Source: Lodderomyces elongisporus | Lineage: Eukaryota; Ascomycota; Pichiomycetes; Serinales; Debaryomycetaceae | Assembly (NCBI RefSeq): GCF_030384665.1 | Contig: NC_083673.1 | Span: 2,551,501 to 2,615,500, forward strand | Reading direction: 5' to 3' | DNA length: 64,000 bases | In this document: piece by piece, positions 31,775 through 42,479 of the stretch | Layout of the letters: every line of letters starts with the position of its first letter | How positions within the stretch are numbered: position 1 is the stretch's first letter | Notes under the pieces: generated by a model | Database searches by the model: none | What the model was told of the DNA's origin: nothing | Seen by the model: only the letters and a program-made list of their open reading frames with translations | Position numbers and translations under genes: made by a program

Positions 31775-34675
31775 CGAATTTTTGTTTTTTTTTTTAAGAA
31801 ATTTTTTTCTTGCAGCAACGGCAGCATATTTTGGTTATTGCCGCATGTTGCATCGACTGCAAACTCTGATTACACAAAACCAAAATAAAGAAATTAAAAA
31901 ATTTAAAGAAATTTAAAAAAATTCAAAACATGAAAATCAGCAGCGTCTTTATAAAGATGGCGGGGTGGGGACAGGGACGATGCTACAAAATGATTGAGCA
32001 ATTGCCAAAGCTTTCTTTACCAAAAGTGATGGAAGAGGATGTCGAAAACAAAAAAAAAAAGTAAAGGTTTTAATACTAGGGCCCAATTAGAACATGCAAC
32101 TATTTGTTTCAAAAAAACATTCCCGCTCTCGTCTAAAAAAAAATTAAAATGCGTCTCCTTTGTCTTTCCTTGGAATCTAAGCCTTTAGTTCAATTGATCT
32201 TCTCCCGTTTCCTCTGATTGTCCCATGGACAATAGAATTGTTTAGAAAAACAGAAAATACTGTGTATAGCAACATATATCGTTAGAGACATTTAGTAATA
32301 GAACCAGAATAGATCTCATCAGATAAAGAAGAAGAAGAAGAAAAAAAAAAAAGAAAAAAGAACAAGGACATGTATAGCTCCAAATGCATTACTCATTCTT
32401 TATTTTCTTTTCTTTTTTGTTTTTCCATTTTGGTATGACAATAAAGCTTGTGCAGCAGAATAGTCTTTGATCAAAAGAGGAGATTTTAAAACTATCAAAC
32501 ACAACTACCTCAATTCTTTTTTTTAAAATGCTTCAATGTTTATTAATTTACTACTTTGTATTGCTTTGTATTGCTTTGTATTGCTTTTATTTTGTGCATT
32601 TTCATCTTTGTCGATACTTAACAGTGGCTACATATACTCGTGTATACCAAAGACCTAAATAGCCTGGAATACAGCAATGTGTGCATATATTATCGACATC
32701 TGAAGGAATAGTAATCCAACGACATGTCTCCGATTGGCTAGGAAGTTATTTCGAGTGAAGCAATTCCGATTTTTCTCTATTCAAGAAGAACATCTATTGT
32801 TCTATTGTCCCCAATAAAGTTAGTGAAGTTGAAGAGCAAAGTTGTATTGAAAAGAAAAAATTGAAAAAAAAAAATGAAAATCAAACAGACAACAGAGAAA
32901 TATTCTCAAATCTTTTGTATACCTCTGGTTATTCTTAGACCAGGTTTGAAGCCTACCTAGCTCAGTCACTCAATCAATCAACACACAAACACTTCCTATC
33001 TCTCTCTCTCTCTCTCTTGTCCCACTCCTCTCTGTGTCTCTGCTCTATCACCTTAAAATAAGGTTTAACAGGTTTAAAAGGGTTTGACGTCGATCAGCAA
33101 CATAAATGTTCTTGGCAAACGTCAAGCTTTGGCTAATTCTACGTTCGGCTATGTTGGAAGAAAAAAAAAAGGTGTTACAAATGCTGATAAAGCTGCAAAT
33201 GCTGGCTGCTGCGGCAGGATCCTAGTTCGATCCGAAATCTTTTAAACCTATTTTTGCTCAACAACAAACTCATACCATCTTGATAAAATAACCAACAAAA
33301 GGAATAGATTAAACAACAGAAAAGAGCAGGAAAATAAAAAAGAGGGAAAATGTATCAAAGGTACAAAGAGAAGAAGATATAAATGCATGAAATCTCGGAG
33401 ATGTATACGGACTATATGTTTATATAATTCTTAGGACGATGTAAAGAGCAAGATCAGATGGTCCAATCACGAGACGAGTGGGGGGGTATTAATTATTTTC
33501 ACAATAAAATATTTAGCTGAATCAATTAAGTTGTAATACAGTTGCTACCTATTACATTTATGTCTCTGTTACAACATCTTCAAAATAGGAGGATGAGGAA
33601 GGAGAAGATGGGGCAAGGGAAGGAAAGGGGGGGAGGAATTTTCACTTATTTTTGATTTATTGAAAATCTCTCTTTTCCTTTGTTGATATTGTTAAAATCG
33701 AAATATGTCCTCAGACTAATAATTCCAAACACCTGCATCAACTGCAAAAAAAGAAAAAAAAATTTAAAGATTAAAAAATAAAAAATAAAATAAAATAGAA
33801 ATAAAAGAACATGTTCTGATATTCATTGCTCAACATAATTTATGAGTGTGTTTACGTTATTATTCTTTATTAAAGTATTATCCAAAAATTTATATAAAAA
33901 ATCTGTCCCAAAGAACCTTCCAACAACTTAATTTTGTTGTAGAGTACCATAGGTTTCAAACCCAATTTTGAAACAGGTTGTTCCTCGGGTAAGAAGATTT
34001 AAAGAAATCGAAAAAAAAAAAGAAGAAAAAAAAAATAGCATAAAAAATAATCCATCACTGACAGAAGTTGCCAAGAATTTCAGAATCAAGGGGCAGTGTG
34101 GTGGGGAGGGAAGGCGGGGGGGCTATAGTTCTTAAAACGTGGTTGTAGAAGTCAAGTAAAAAAATAAAGGAACTCAAAAGAAACAACTGGTGAGAAAGGA
34201 GAAGGGGAGGACTATAAAGGAGTGGGTGATGATTCAAGGTAAAGGCGAAGAAAAAAAAAAGGCTGTGAACTTTAATCAAACCCTATTACATTATTTTCAC
34301 CAAGCATTGGTTCTTTCTGCATCTCCTTAATATCTCTTTGTTGTTTAGAAATAGGTCCCAAGAAAAATAAAAAAAAAAATCGGAAAATCACTCATCCATC
34401 CACTAAGTTGCTAATGATTAATAAAGAAGAAGTAATAAAAATTCAAGAAAAAAAATAAAAAAAAGCATTGTTTGACTTGAGGCTATGGCATCACGAGAAA
34501 ATGTGCAGTTAAAATGTTCAAAAATTTCAACTGCTAACAAATATATATTTATTCATGATTGATTTATATTGTCTTCTTTTTTTTTTTATAACTTCAGCTC
34601 TGTTTGATTCCTCTACAATTGTATTCGAAAAAAAAAATATAAGAAAAAGTCATAGAAGGGAAAAACAATTTCAGA
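31775..34675. other. long gene-poor interval before FTH1
   Basis: 2.9 kb with no recognised protein gene. It has A-rich runs and a (TC)n tract at about 32999-33018. A less AT-rich island near 33060-33240 contains a short open frame listed separately. Poly-G stretches occur near 33481-33486 and 33627-33633. Together with the preceding interval and the solo LTR this makes more than 5 kb without a confident gene, unusual for this window. Confidence 0.5.
33106..33225 (+). CDS. candidate 39-residue small open frame (uncertain)
   Basis: ATG to TAG, 40 codons including the stop, in a less AT-rich island of an otherwise gene-free interval. It starts MFLANVKLWLILRSAMLEEK and ends in an Ala run. Three CTG codons in its second half would be Ser in a CUG-Ser yeast. 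An in-frame TAA directly precedes the ATG. I recognise no family. It overlaps a sequence resembling a pol III B box (GTTCGATCC, 33225-33233), so the island could instead be a non-coding RNA. Confidence 0.2.
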   Translation: MFLANVKLWLILRSAMLEEKKKVLQMLIKLQMLAAAAGS

Positions 34676-36016
34676 CTAGACACCAGTTCGTAATGGAGTC
34701 TCCGAGTTCACTGAATCTAGACTTTGCCTGTTTGTTTCACTACTAGCAGCAACATTGTTATCTTCCTCTTGGTACTGTTGAGCTGTCCTCAATCTCTTTC
34801 TGATTCGATTCAATTGCATTTTGATCGGAATCAAAGGAAGATAGCCATGTCTTTCTTCATACAACAGGGCGCTAACTGCCACAATAATAACAGTCCAGTA
34901 GCCAAAGTAACTAATCACACTTCCATACGTAGCAGAGTTGGTCCAGCCAAAGATTGCAGTAACAAACATCCAAAATGCTCCATCTTCTTGCATTTCCCCA
35001 TTACAGCAATTCACGTGCCAAACACTCTTGGCAATATCATAGGATCCTGGACCGTGCCCCGTCTCGCTAACATCCAAACCACCACACTGATTAATGAATT
35101 GCTGAAGCTCAAAATTCCAAACTCCCTTGGAAAATAATCCTGCAGCAACCAAGTAAAGAAAACACGTCAGCCCAATAAGAAAAGCTTGGAGCGAAAGATT
35201 GTTACCGGATCGGTACAATACGAAACCAATAAGTGATCCCAAAATAAGTGCCAATATGGTGGAATTGATAAGCGCCCATACCGAGGTATTTTCGTTTATT
35301 CCAATACCCCCAATAAAGACTATTGCCTCCAACCCTTCCCTCAAGGTTGTAACAAACGGCAAGATCACCAAATTGTACTTTTCAGCAAGCAAACTGATCC
35401 TATCAACAAACCCCGCTCTTTTATCCTGCTCAAACGAGCGTGCAGATGATTCCTGGCTAAAATAACTCGACAGTTTCAATAATTGGGCCAATTTAAACTT
35501 CCATTTCCGTTGCATTTTGCTTAATCGTAACATCTTTATACCCATAACCGAAATGATCACACTGGCAAGAATGGAAAATGTGCCCTCCCAATAATGCTCC
35601 GCAATGGACCAAAGATCGTTGCCAATCACATAAAACACACAAAGAATAACCGTTCCCACAAGAAGACACACTGCTAAACCAAGCAAACCGCCAACCCAGA
35701 TCTGGATCTGTAAGAACCGGTATAACAGCGCATCCTCCAGCAGATACTTGTCCCCATCAACAAGATCAACCTCCAGATCGGGCAATTCAAGGGCTCCTTG
35801 GGGTTCATGTGAAGCAGATATTGCAGTGTAGCCTTGATTCTCACCACTGTTGTCAAAATCAGCATTTGTAAATTTTCGTTTATTGAATCCCGATCTCGGA
35901 CCGAATGTTTGGTGGACAAAAGAGAGAAGCACCGATATAATGATTGCAGACTCCAATGTCTCCCTCAATACAATGAGAAAGGCCTGAATTGAAAAATAAT
36001 CATCAACAGTAGACAT
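34676..36016 (-). CDS. FTH1: iron permease, FTH1-type (vacuolar) of the FTR1 family
   Basis: A 446-residue OFeT-family iron permease with about seven membrane segments. The two iron-binding REXXE motifs are RETLE at 18-22 and REGLE near 224-228. The C-terminal half has GPGSYDIAKSVWHVNCCNGE and FGWTNSATYGSVISY. A hydrophilic insert between the first two membrane segments, the DDYFS start and the NCCNGE rather than NCCNPE reading point to the vacuolar Fth1 branch, which works with a multicopper oxidase to export stored iron, rather than plasma-membrane Ftr1. That distinction is from remembered family sequences. No multicopper oxidase gene lies in the window. Confidence 0.85.
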   Translation of the reverse strand: MSTVDDYFSIQAFLIVLRETLESAIIISVLLSFVHQTFGPRSGFNKRKFTNADFDNSGENQGYTAISASHEPQGALELPDLEVDLVDGDKYLLEDALLYRFLQIQIWVGGLLGLAVCLLVGTVILCVFYVIGNDLWSIAEHYWEGTFSILASVIISVMGIKMLRLSKMQRKWKFKLAQLLKLSSYFSQESSARSFEQDKRAGFVDRISLLAEKYNLVILPFVTTLREGLEAIVFIGGIGINENTSVWALINSTILALILGSLIGFVLYRSGNNLSLQAFLIGLTCFLYLVAAGLFSKGVWNFELQQFINQCGGLDVSETGHGPGSYDIAKSVWHVNCCNGEMQEDGAFWMFVTAIFGWTNSATYGSVISYFGYWTVIIVAVSALLYEERHGYLPLIPIKMQLNRIRKRLRTAQQYQEEDNNVAASSETNRQSLDSVNSETPLRTGV

Positions 36017-36500
36017 AGTGTATATCTCTAGTGTATTTAAGTGGATCTGAGAAAAAGTAGTATTTTGAAGTAGTGGATGTATATGTATATGTATGTGTGT
36101 GTGTGTGTGTGTCTTTGTTCTGAAAGGTAAAAGAATATAGTTGTGTTTTGTGATTTTATTACAAATCGAATCGGAATATTTATCTAAAAGATCTATAGGG
36201 GGCGTGTAAAATAGAGAAATTCTTATGTTTTTTTTTATTTAAAAAGTTTGCGCCTCACATCCACAGGGGGACTCGGTAAAGCAAAGAGAAAAGGGAAAAA
36301 ATAGAAGAAGAAGGAGATTTTATTAAATAGGATAGAGATTTAGAAGGAGAAATTTTATAATGAATTAAATATTAAAATACAACCCCTAGTCCATCTGATT
36401 TACTTTTACTGATCAACACTGTAAATCACATCTCTTGGGAACTCTCACAACTTGAAAGCGTTGTTATGTAATTTATGTATTTAATTATTAATTTATTTAT
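36017..36500. other. FTH1 upstream region and BUR1 3' flank
   Basis: 484 bp; a (TATG/TGTG)n tract at about 36078-36113 lies some 60 bp before the FTH1 start. No specific site assigned. Confidence 0.5.
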
Positions 36501-38810
36501 TTATTTTTTCGTTGTTGTGTCAGAATTGAAACTTTCTTCATCCTTTGCTGATGAATACGACGGAGAATCCAAGGAGCTTTTTTCATTAGGTACTGATGAA
36601 GTCTGTTGTTTCTTCCTCACGGGTGGTGTACTCTTTTTGGGCATGAAAATGCTATCTTTTGTCGTCAAACCAGAGGTTGCTCTTGAACTGTCTTTTTTAG
36701 GTGATTGACTACGTTCTAAGCTCATATTATACTCATCTTGATTTTGTGCTTTCTGATTTGCATTCACCTCAAGCTCATTCTTCTCGATACTCTCAACCGC
36801 TTGTATATTTCGTTCTGAAACATTCAGTTCCAAATTTTGTTGATCACCGCGCCACTGTCTTTGATCATCTCCAAAATTGGGCTTTTTAGGCAAATATGTA
36901 TCATGTTCGCCCACTTGTTGTGGTTGCTGCGATTTCAGCTTAGTATCGTCATACAAAGACGCACCAGCAAGCTTATGATTATCTCCTTCACGCCACCTCT
37001 GTCCGGATGAACGCGAATTTCGAGGAACGTAATCGTAATGACGTGAATCTCTATACCTATGTGTTTCTTGATCGTAACCGCGATATCTATCATGTTCCTC
37101 TTCTTTATAGTATCCCCTACCAGTTGGATTTCGCAGGTGTGATCTATAATCATCTCTATATCCTTTATCATCGTATGCATGATCATAATGGGTATCACGA
37201 TGAGAGTCGCGTCGTTTGGGACTTCGGCTTCGACTTCTGCTTCGACTCCGACTCCTACTCCGACTCCGACTTCGACTCCAGTTACGATTACGATTACGGT
37301 TGCGACTATCACGATCAAAGTTGGAATTAGCTCGATACCCGCTTTGATAGTCTTGGCCCTCGTCATAATAGTAACGCTTTTCTGCATACTGTCTTTCTCT
37401 CAGAGAATTTTTGACGCATTGTGAGTTCTTTTCCATGCTTCGATTTTGTTCTTTGTCCATACTATCATAATTGTTTGACTGATACTTTGACACTCCATCA
37501 TCGTATCGCTTAGCTGACTCATCATACTCTTTTGTTCCTTGGTTGTATTTGTCAAAATGTTTGTAATCATTTCTTCCTGAATCTTTATACTGCACCTTAT
37601 CTGCAAGCTTGCCACCTTTTTGTATGTTGTTTCTCATTGCCTTGAATCTTTCTTTATCTATTTCATGACACTCCTCAAACCTTGGCATCTGTTCAGAAGT
37701 TATTGGTAACGGCTCTTCATGGAAAAACTCATGCTCTAACGCATCCAAAGCGTTTAACCTTTTATAAGGATCCAAAGTGAGGAATCCACTCAACAACCTG
37801 ATTGCTGATGCTGGCATAATTGATTCAAACTTAGACTCCAAGCTTCGTGTGCAGGTTAAACCAATGCTAAAATCTGTCTTATTTGGTAATGCTGCAGCCT
37901 CTGGCCAAGAACTTGGTGGTCCTACCAAGTTGAATATGAGTTGCGCTTGGTGTGCATCAGTTTGTCCAACAAGGATGGGTTTACCTGTGAAAAGTTCAGC
38001 AAATACACATCCTATACCCCAAAGGTCAACTGACGTAGTATATTTTCTCTCGCCCAATAAGATTTCGGGTGGTCTGTACCATCGTGTCACCACGAGTGCT
38101 GTGTATGCTCTTTCTCCGCCTCCGGGTCCCATTCCTAATCGTGGCACATTGCCATGGTATAACCTTGCCAATCCAAAATCTGCAATTTTCAAAACCCCGT
38201 TTCTGTCTAAAAGTAAATTGGCAGCTTTGATATCCCTATGGAGATAATTTGCCTCGTGTATATACTGAATCCCTTCGAGAAGTTGTTTCATAATGCACTT
38301 GATCTCACTCAAGTGTAATGTGATAGTTGGGTTTTCGAGGATCCCAACTAAGTCACTAGTCATATATGGCGAAACTGTATAGAATGATCCTCGCTTGGGG
38401 ACCAGATCGGATGAACTTGACTTTTCGGCTTCTTCGAAAATCATATCTTTTATAGTGAGAATATTGCGATGGTGCAATTGTTTTAATATGGTGATTTCTC
38501 TCATTGCCGTGATGGGAAATCCTTCTTTGGCCAGATGATTAAGAAGTTGCTTGATGGCTACAATCTCTCCCGTTTTTTTTTCTCTTGCTTTCTGAACAAC
38601 CCCGAATGTGCCCTGGCCCAACTTTTGCAAGACTTCATATTCATTTAGCCTCGACATCTCGCGAATTTGCCCATTGACATTGCCATTGCCATTTCCATTG
38701 CCATTGACATTGACATTGACATCATTGTTGTTAAAGTTATTCTCTTGTTTTTTAGCTGAATAATCATGCCCATTAGTCCTTTGCGGTAAACTCCTGTTGA
38801 ATCTAGACAT
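36501..38810 (-). CDS. BUR1: Cdk9-like cyclin-dependent kinase Bur1/Sgv1 with RS-repeat tail
   Basis: A 769-residue CDK of the Bur1/Sgv1 (Candida Crk1) type, which with its cyclin phosphorylates Spt5 and the RNA polymerase II tail to promote elongation. Kinase features: GQGTFG at 65-70, catalytic Lys in VAIK near 87, a PITAMRE helix (99-105) for cyclin binding, HRD at 193-195, DFG at 213-215, T-loop Thr about 239 in AYTALVVTRWYRPPE. MTSDLVGILENP is a strong Bur1 signature. The N-terminus has an (NG)n/(NV)n repeat from a hexamer microsatellite. The long C-terminal tail is charged and carries about ten consecutive Ser-Arg dipeptides near 508-530, followed by SPKRRDSH. I do not recall such an RS tract in S. 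cerevisiae Bur1. Confidence 0.93.
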   Translation of the reverse strand: MSRFNRSLPQRTNGHDYSAKKQENNFNNNDVNVNVNGNGNGNGNVNGQIREMSRLNEYEVLQKLGQGTFGVVQKAREKKTGEIVAIKQLLNHLAKEGFPITAMREITILKQLHHRNILTIKDMIFEEAEKSSSSDLVPKRGSFYTVSPYMTSDLVGILENPTITLHLSEIKCIMKQLLEGIQYIHEANYLHRDIKAANLLLDRNGVLKIADFGLARLYHGNVPRLGMGPGGGERAYTALVVTRWYRPPEILLGERKYTTSVDLWGIGCVFAELFTGKPILVGQTDAHQAQLIFNLVGPPSSWPEAAALPNKTDFSIGLTCTRSLESKFESIMPASAIRLLSGFLTLDPYKRLNALDALEHEFFHEEPLPITSEQMPRFEECHEIDKERFKAMRNNIQKGGKLADKVQYKDSGRNDYKHFDKYNQGTKEYDESAKRYDDGVSKYQSNNYDSMDKEQNRSMEKNSQCVKNSLRERQYAEKRYYYDEGQDYQSGYRANSNFDRDSRNRNRNRNWSRSRSRSRSRSRSRSRSRSPKRRDSHRDTHYDHAYDDKGYRDDYRSHLRNPTGRGYYKEEEHDRYRGYDQETHRYRDSRHYDYVPRNSRSSGQRWREGDNHKLAGASLYDDTKLKSQQPQQVGEHDTYLPKKPNFGDDQRQWRGDQQNLELNVSERNIQAVESIEKNELEVNANQKAQNQDEYNMSLERSQSPKKDSSRATSGLTTKDSIFMPKKSTPPVRKKQQTSSVPNEKSSLDSPSYSSAKDEESFNSDTTTKK

Positions 38811-39246
38811 ATGCAGGGAAGGATGTGGGTGGTTGGGAGGGGCGAAAGGAGAAGGTAATGTAATAATGTGTTTTACGAATCAGTTAATTCGTCATTGATT
38901 ACAAACTAAATGCATAATTCCATCTACATATCAATCAAAATGTTCGCACTTGTTCGAATATTTGGATGTCGTACAATTTTGTGCTTCGGTTTTTTTTTTC
39001 TTTTTTTTTTCTTTTCCCTATTTTTTTGTTTCTTTGTCACTATTGTATTTGTATTAAAGTGCATCTTTTAACATTAATTGTTCAGGTCTCTCAATATTAT
39101 AGTATAGATGGTCGTGTTGTAGACTTTTTGCAAGCATCGGGGTAAGACAGTTGTCTCCAATCAATGATAGGTCTTGATAATGTAGAGGAATCACTCAAAA
39201 AATAAAGCTTTCATAAATAAGGCTATCATTAAATTACTTACGCTTT
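38811..39246. other. BUR1 upstream region and ITR 3' flank
   Basis: 436 bp with T-rich runs at 38990-39027. Nothing specific recognised. Confidence 0.5.
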
Positions 39247-40926
39247 CTATACGGTAATGTCAGGAACATTTGTTTTAGCATACTTTGATTTTCTTTTTCG
39301 GATTTTGGACATTTCAATAGACTGCTTCACGTTGAATCCATTGGCCAAGAAGTTTGTAGTTTCCTCTAGCTCCAACCCCGCAGTGTCAGGTAATAAACAG
39401 AATACGAAAAAGAATGACACAACACATAATCCGGCAAAGAAGGAGAAAGTACCAGTTGGCGTAATTCTCTCCAACATTGTCAAAAAAGTAGCCGATATAA
39501 CCATTGAACCCGCCCAGTTGGTACCTGCAGCATACATTGCTCCAATAGAACGTACATTGACGTCGGAGAATAATTCAACACCGACCCAAGCAGCATTTCC
39601 AATACCAATGGCGTATGAGGCTACATATAAGATCATACCAATAATAACAACAATGCCCCAGCCATTGATACCTCGCGACAAAATTTGAACTCCCGATGAG
39701 AAATCAACATTTAAATAGTGAAATGCAATGGCACACAATACCAAAGAGCCACACATACATGGGATACCCACAAGTAAGATTCTTCTTCGTCCCACTTTAT
39801 CAATGATGCAAAGTGCAATAGCTGTAAATACAAAGTTTGTTGCTGAAACAATAATGGAGACGGCTGTTGGGTTATGAAATCCAATGGTTTCGAAAATTGT
39901 GGCACTAAAGTACATTAACGAGTTAAAACCTGTAAATTGTTGGATGCCTTGTAAGCCACATGCCAATATCAATGCTCTAAAATTTCCTGGAGTTGTATGA
40001 ATGATTTTGATTGATTTCCATGCTTTTTGCAATGGGTTCTGTCCAGGGACGGTAGAATCTGAATGGAGCATATCCTCGACAGTGGCGTCAACAAACGCGT
40101 CTGATGGTTCATTATAGATTTTACGAATAACTTGCTTGGCCTTGTCAATGTCTCCCGCCATGATGTAGTATCTTGGGGTGTCGGGTAAGAACCAGAATAG
40201 AACAAACTGTAGTACTGGTGGTACCATACATAAACCAACTGAAACTCTCCATCCATGTGCAATTCTCGTCAAGCCCCAATTTATAAGGTAAGCAATGAGC
40301 TGACCACCGGTAATAAACATGACATTGGTCACGATTAAACGTCCACGATATTTAGATGGTGCAAGCTCGGATAACATGAGCGGTGCAATTAAAGATGCGA
40401 CACCAACACCCCATCCCAAAATGAACCTTCCAACAATCATTGTCCATACAGTCTTTGCACAAAGCTGGACTATGGTTCCCACAACAAAGATAACATTTGA
40501 CCCTAAAAGCACTCTCTTTCGCCCTACAAGGTTTGCTAAAATACCACCAATGATGGCTCCTATAAGTGCCCCCAATGAGGTGGCAGATGTGATGAACTCT
40601 TTTTCTCCACTGGTCAACACCTTATTGGACAAGTCTGTGCCAATTTGAACGAGGGCTGAGGATATATAACCCGTGTCATAACCAAACATGAATCCCGAAA
40701 TCGACGAGACAAGAGCCAAAACAATGACTGTCCTCGAAGGTCGTGACTCCGAGTCCAGAATGATCGTTGCACTCAGTTCGTGGAATGGTCCAACTTGCTG
40801 TGAATTGACTAATAAATCTTTTGATGAGTTTGTGGATGGTGACATGCTATCCACGTCAGAGGAAGCAGTGATTGTTGTTTCATTCCTCTCTGGTGCTTTA
40901 GAGGTTGAATTCTTCTTCCCAAACAT
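39247..40926 (-). CDS. myo-inositol transporter, ITR1-like (MFS)
   Basis: A 559-residue sugar porter of the inositol-transporter branch, expected in the plasma membrane and feeding phosphatidylinositol synthesis. Motifs seen: FMFGYDTGYISSAL in segment 1, LVGRKRVLLGSN in the 2-3 loop, LPDTPRYYIMAGD before the central loop, QQFTGFNSLMYFSATIF in segment 7, DKVGRRRILLVG in the 8-9 loop, and LPDTAGLELEE in place of PETKG at the end. GYDTGYISSAL followed by IGTDL and the DTPRYY reading are typical of fungal Itr proteins rather than hexose carriers. Substrate is inferred from family. Symbol withheld because paralogs are common. Confidence 0.85.
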   Translation of the reverse strand: MFGKKNSTSKAPERNETTITASSDVDSMSPSTNSSKDLLVNSQQVGPFHELSATIILDSESRPSRTVIVLALVSSISGFMFGYDTGYISSALVQIGTDLSNKVLTSGEKEFITSATSLGALIGAIIGGILANLVGRKRVLLGSNVIFVVGTIVQLCAKTVWTMIVGRFILGWGVGVASLIAPLMLSELAPSKYRGRLIVTNVMFITGGQLIAYLINWGLTRIAHGWRVSVGLCMVPPVLQFVLFWFLPDTPRYYIMAGDIDKAKQVIRKIYNEPSDAFVDATVEDMLHSDSTVPGQNPLQKAWKSIKIIHTTPGNFRALILACGLQGIQQFTGFNSLMYFSATIFETIGFHNPTAVSIIVSATNFVFTAIALCIIDKVGRRRILLVGIPCMCGSLVLCAIAFHYLNVDFSSGVQILSRGINGWGIVVIIGMILYVASYAIGIGNAAWVGVELFSDVNVRSIGAMYAAGTNWAGSMVISATFLTMLERITPTGTFSFFAGLCVVSFFFVFCLLPDTAGLELEETTNFLANGFNVKQSIEMSKIRKRKSKYAKTNVPDITV

Positions 40927-40974
40927 TTTTTTCTTGAAAAAAAAAAAATTATATACGTATGTATGTAAGTGGAT

Positions 40975-41017
<43 letters not shown>

Positions 41018-42479
41018 TGTTTGAAACTAGTTGTTGCTATATGAGCGGAAGATTTCGAAAGGAGGTGTGAAAGATACTAAACCAAAAAATCAAAGTTGAT
41101 ATAAATATATTTGAGATAACAAATATAAACCACGAATGATAGATATAATAAGTGTTTGAAGGCGGGGGTTAGGTGTTTTATATATGATTAAAGCTTGTTG
41201 ATCTAGAAAAAGGATAAAAGAAAAAAAATATGTATAGAAAAGACGAAAATGAAGGGAAAGGGTGGATGAAAAAACAAAATTTAAAAAGTTGAAAGTGAAC
41301 GTAAATTGCTTTACGGTGTTGATATTATATGTGATCAAAAGGAATTTTTTGATTTTTTCCCCCCATCTGAGGTCCAGTAAAGGGAGAGAGAACAAGGAAA
41401 AGGGAAGTAAAAAAAAAACAATTTAAAATTAATAGGAGAAACAAAAGTGGAGTAAAACGCCTTGTTTTTCGCCGAGCACAATCACGAGGTCACATGCACA
41501 AAGATTTATTAGCAATGTTTTTTTTTTGTTGAGTGTTTAGTGTTTACTATTTACTGTTTATTGTTTGCTCAAAACAACTATAGAAGAAATGAAAACTTTT
41601 CCAAATATTTAAAAAGAAACTTTAATTGTAAACTTGATACCTAGGAGCTTACAATTCCCAAGAATTATTTGCCTGATCGGAAAAACTCTTGTATAATTAC
41701 TCAAGGTCTTTACATATTCATATAATTATTTTTATTATATACACTTAGTATTACTTTATTTTTTTTTTTGCTCTCTCTCGGCGAAAATTCCCCGAGAGCT
41801 TTTTATTGGGCGGGTGAGCAAGAAAGAAAAAGCAAGGCAAAAAAATAAAAATAAAAACCAAAAAAAATAAAAAATAAAAAAAAGAAAAAAGAAAAAAGAA
41901 GAACGAAAGAGAAAACATCACAACATTAGTTGTCACGTGATATGCACCTGATTTGGATCTTTCATCCAACAACACTGAATCCAAATGCATGGAGAGAGAG
42001 AAAAAATAAAAATACAAAATACTACCAAAAAACAAGCTAATCCATCACTTATAACCATAATCTCTTATTCTTCATTTCTTTTCAACATTATACAAACAGT
42101 GAACAGATACCAACTTATCACGATCAACAATGATAACACACATATATATATATATATGTATGTATGTACGTATTTTAAATTGTTTTCTTTCCAGAAAAAC
42201 AAAAAAAAAAAAAAAAGAAAAAAAAGAAAAGAAGAAATATTGGTCTGCATACACCTACACAATTCAACTTTACTAGTTACTATGGTCAATTATTTGTTTT
42301 GTACAAAATGATATTTCACATCTAATGCTTCAACTATACTTTGTTATTTTTCCTCTTCCACCTTTTGCCTGCTTGTTCTTATTCTTCTTCTTATTCTCAT
42401 TCTTCATAATCATATTCTTCATCTATATCAATGTTATCAGACTATTACCCTACTCACCAACAACTCTTCTTCAACCTCT
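40927..42479. other. ITR upstream region and CYT1 3' flank
   Basis: 1.55 kb. A (GT)n run of about 17 units lies at 40977-41020, within 100 bp of the ITR-like start codon. CACGTG (in GTCACGTGAT) is at 41934-41939. (TA)n near 42143-42156 and a poly-A run near 42199-42214 follow. Many Phe/Lys-rich frames here are simple-sequence artefacts; no gene seen. Confidence 0.5.
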
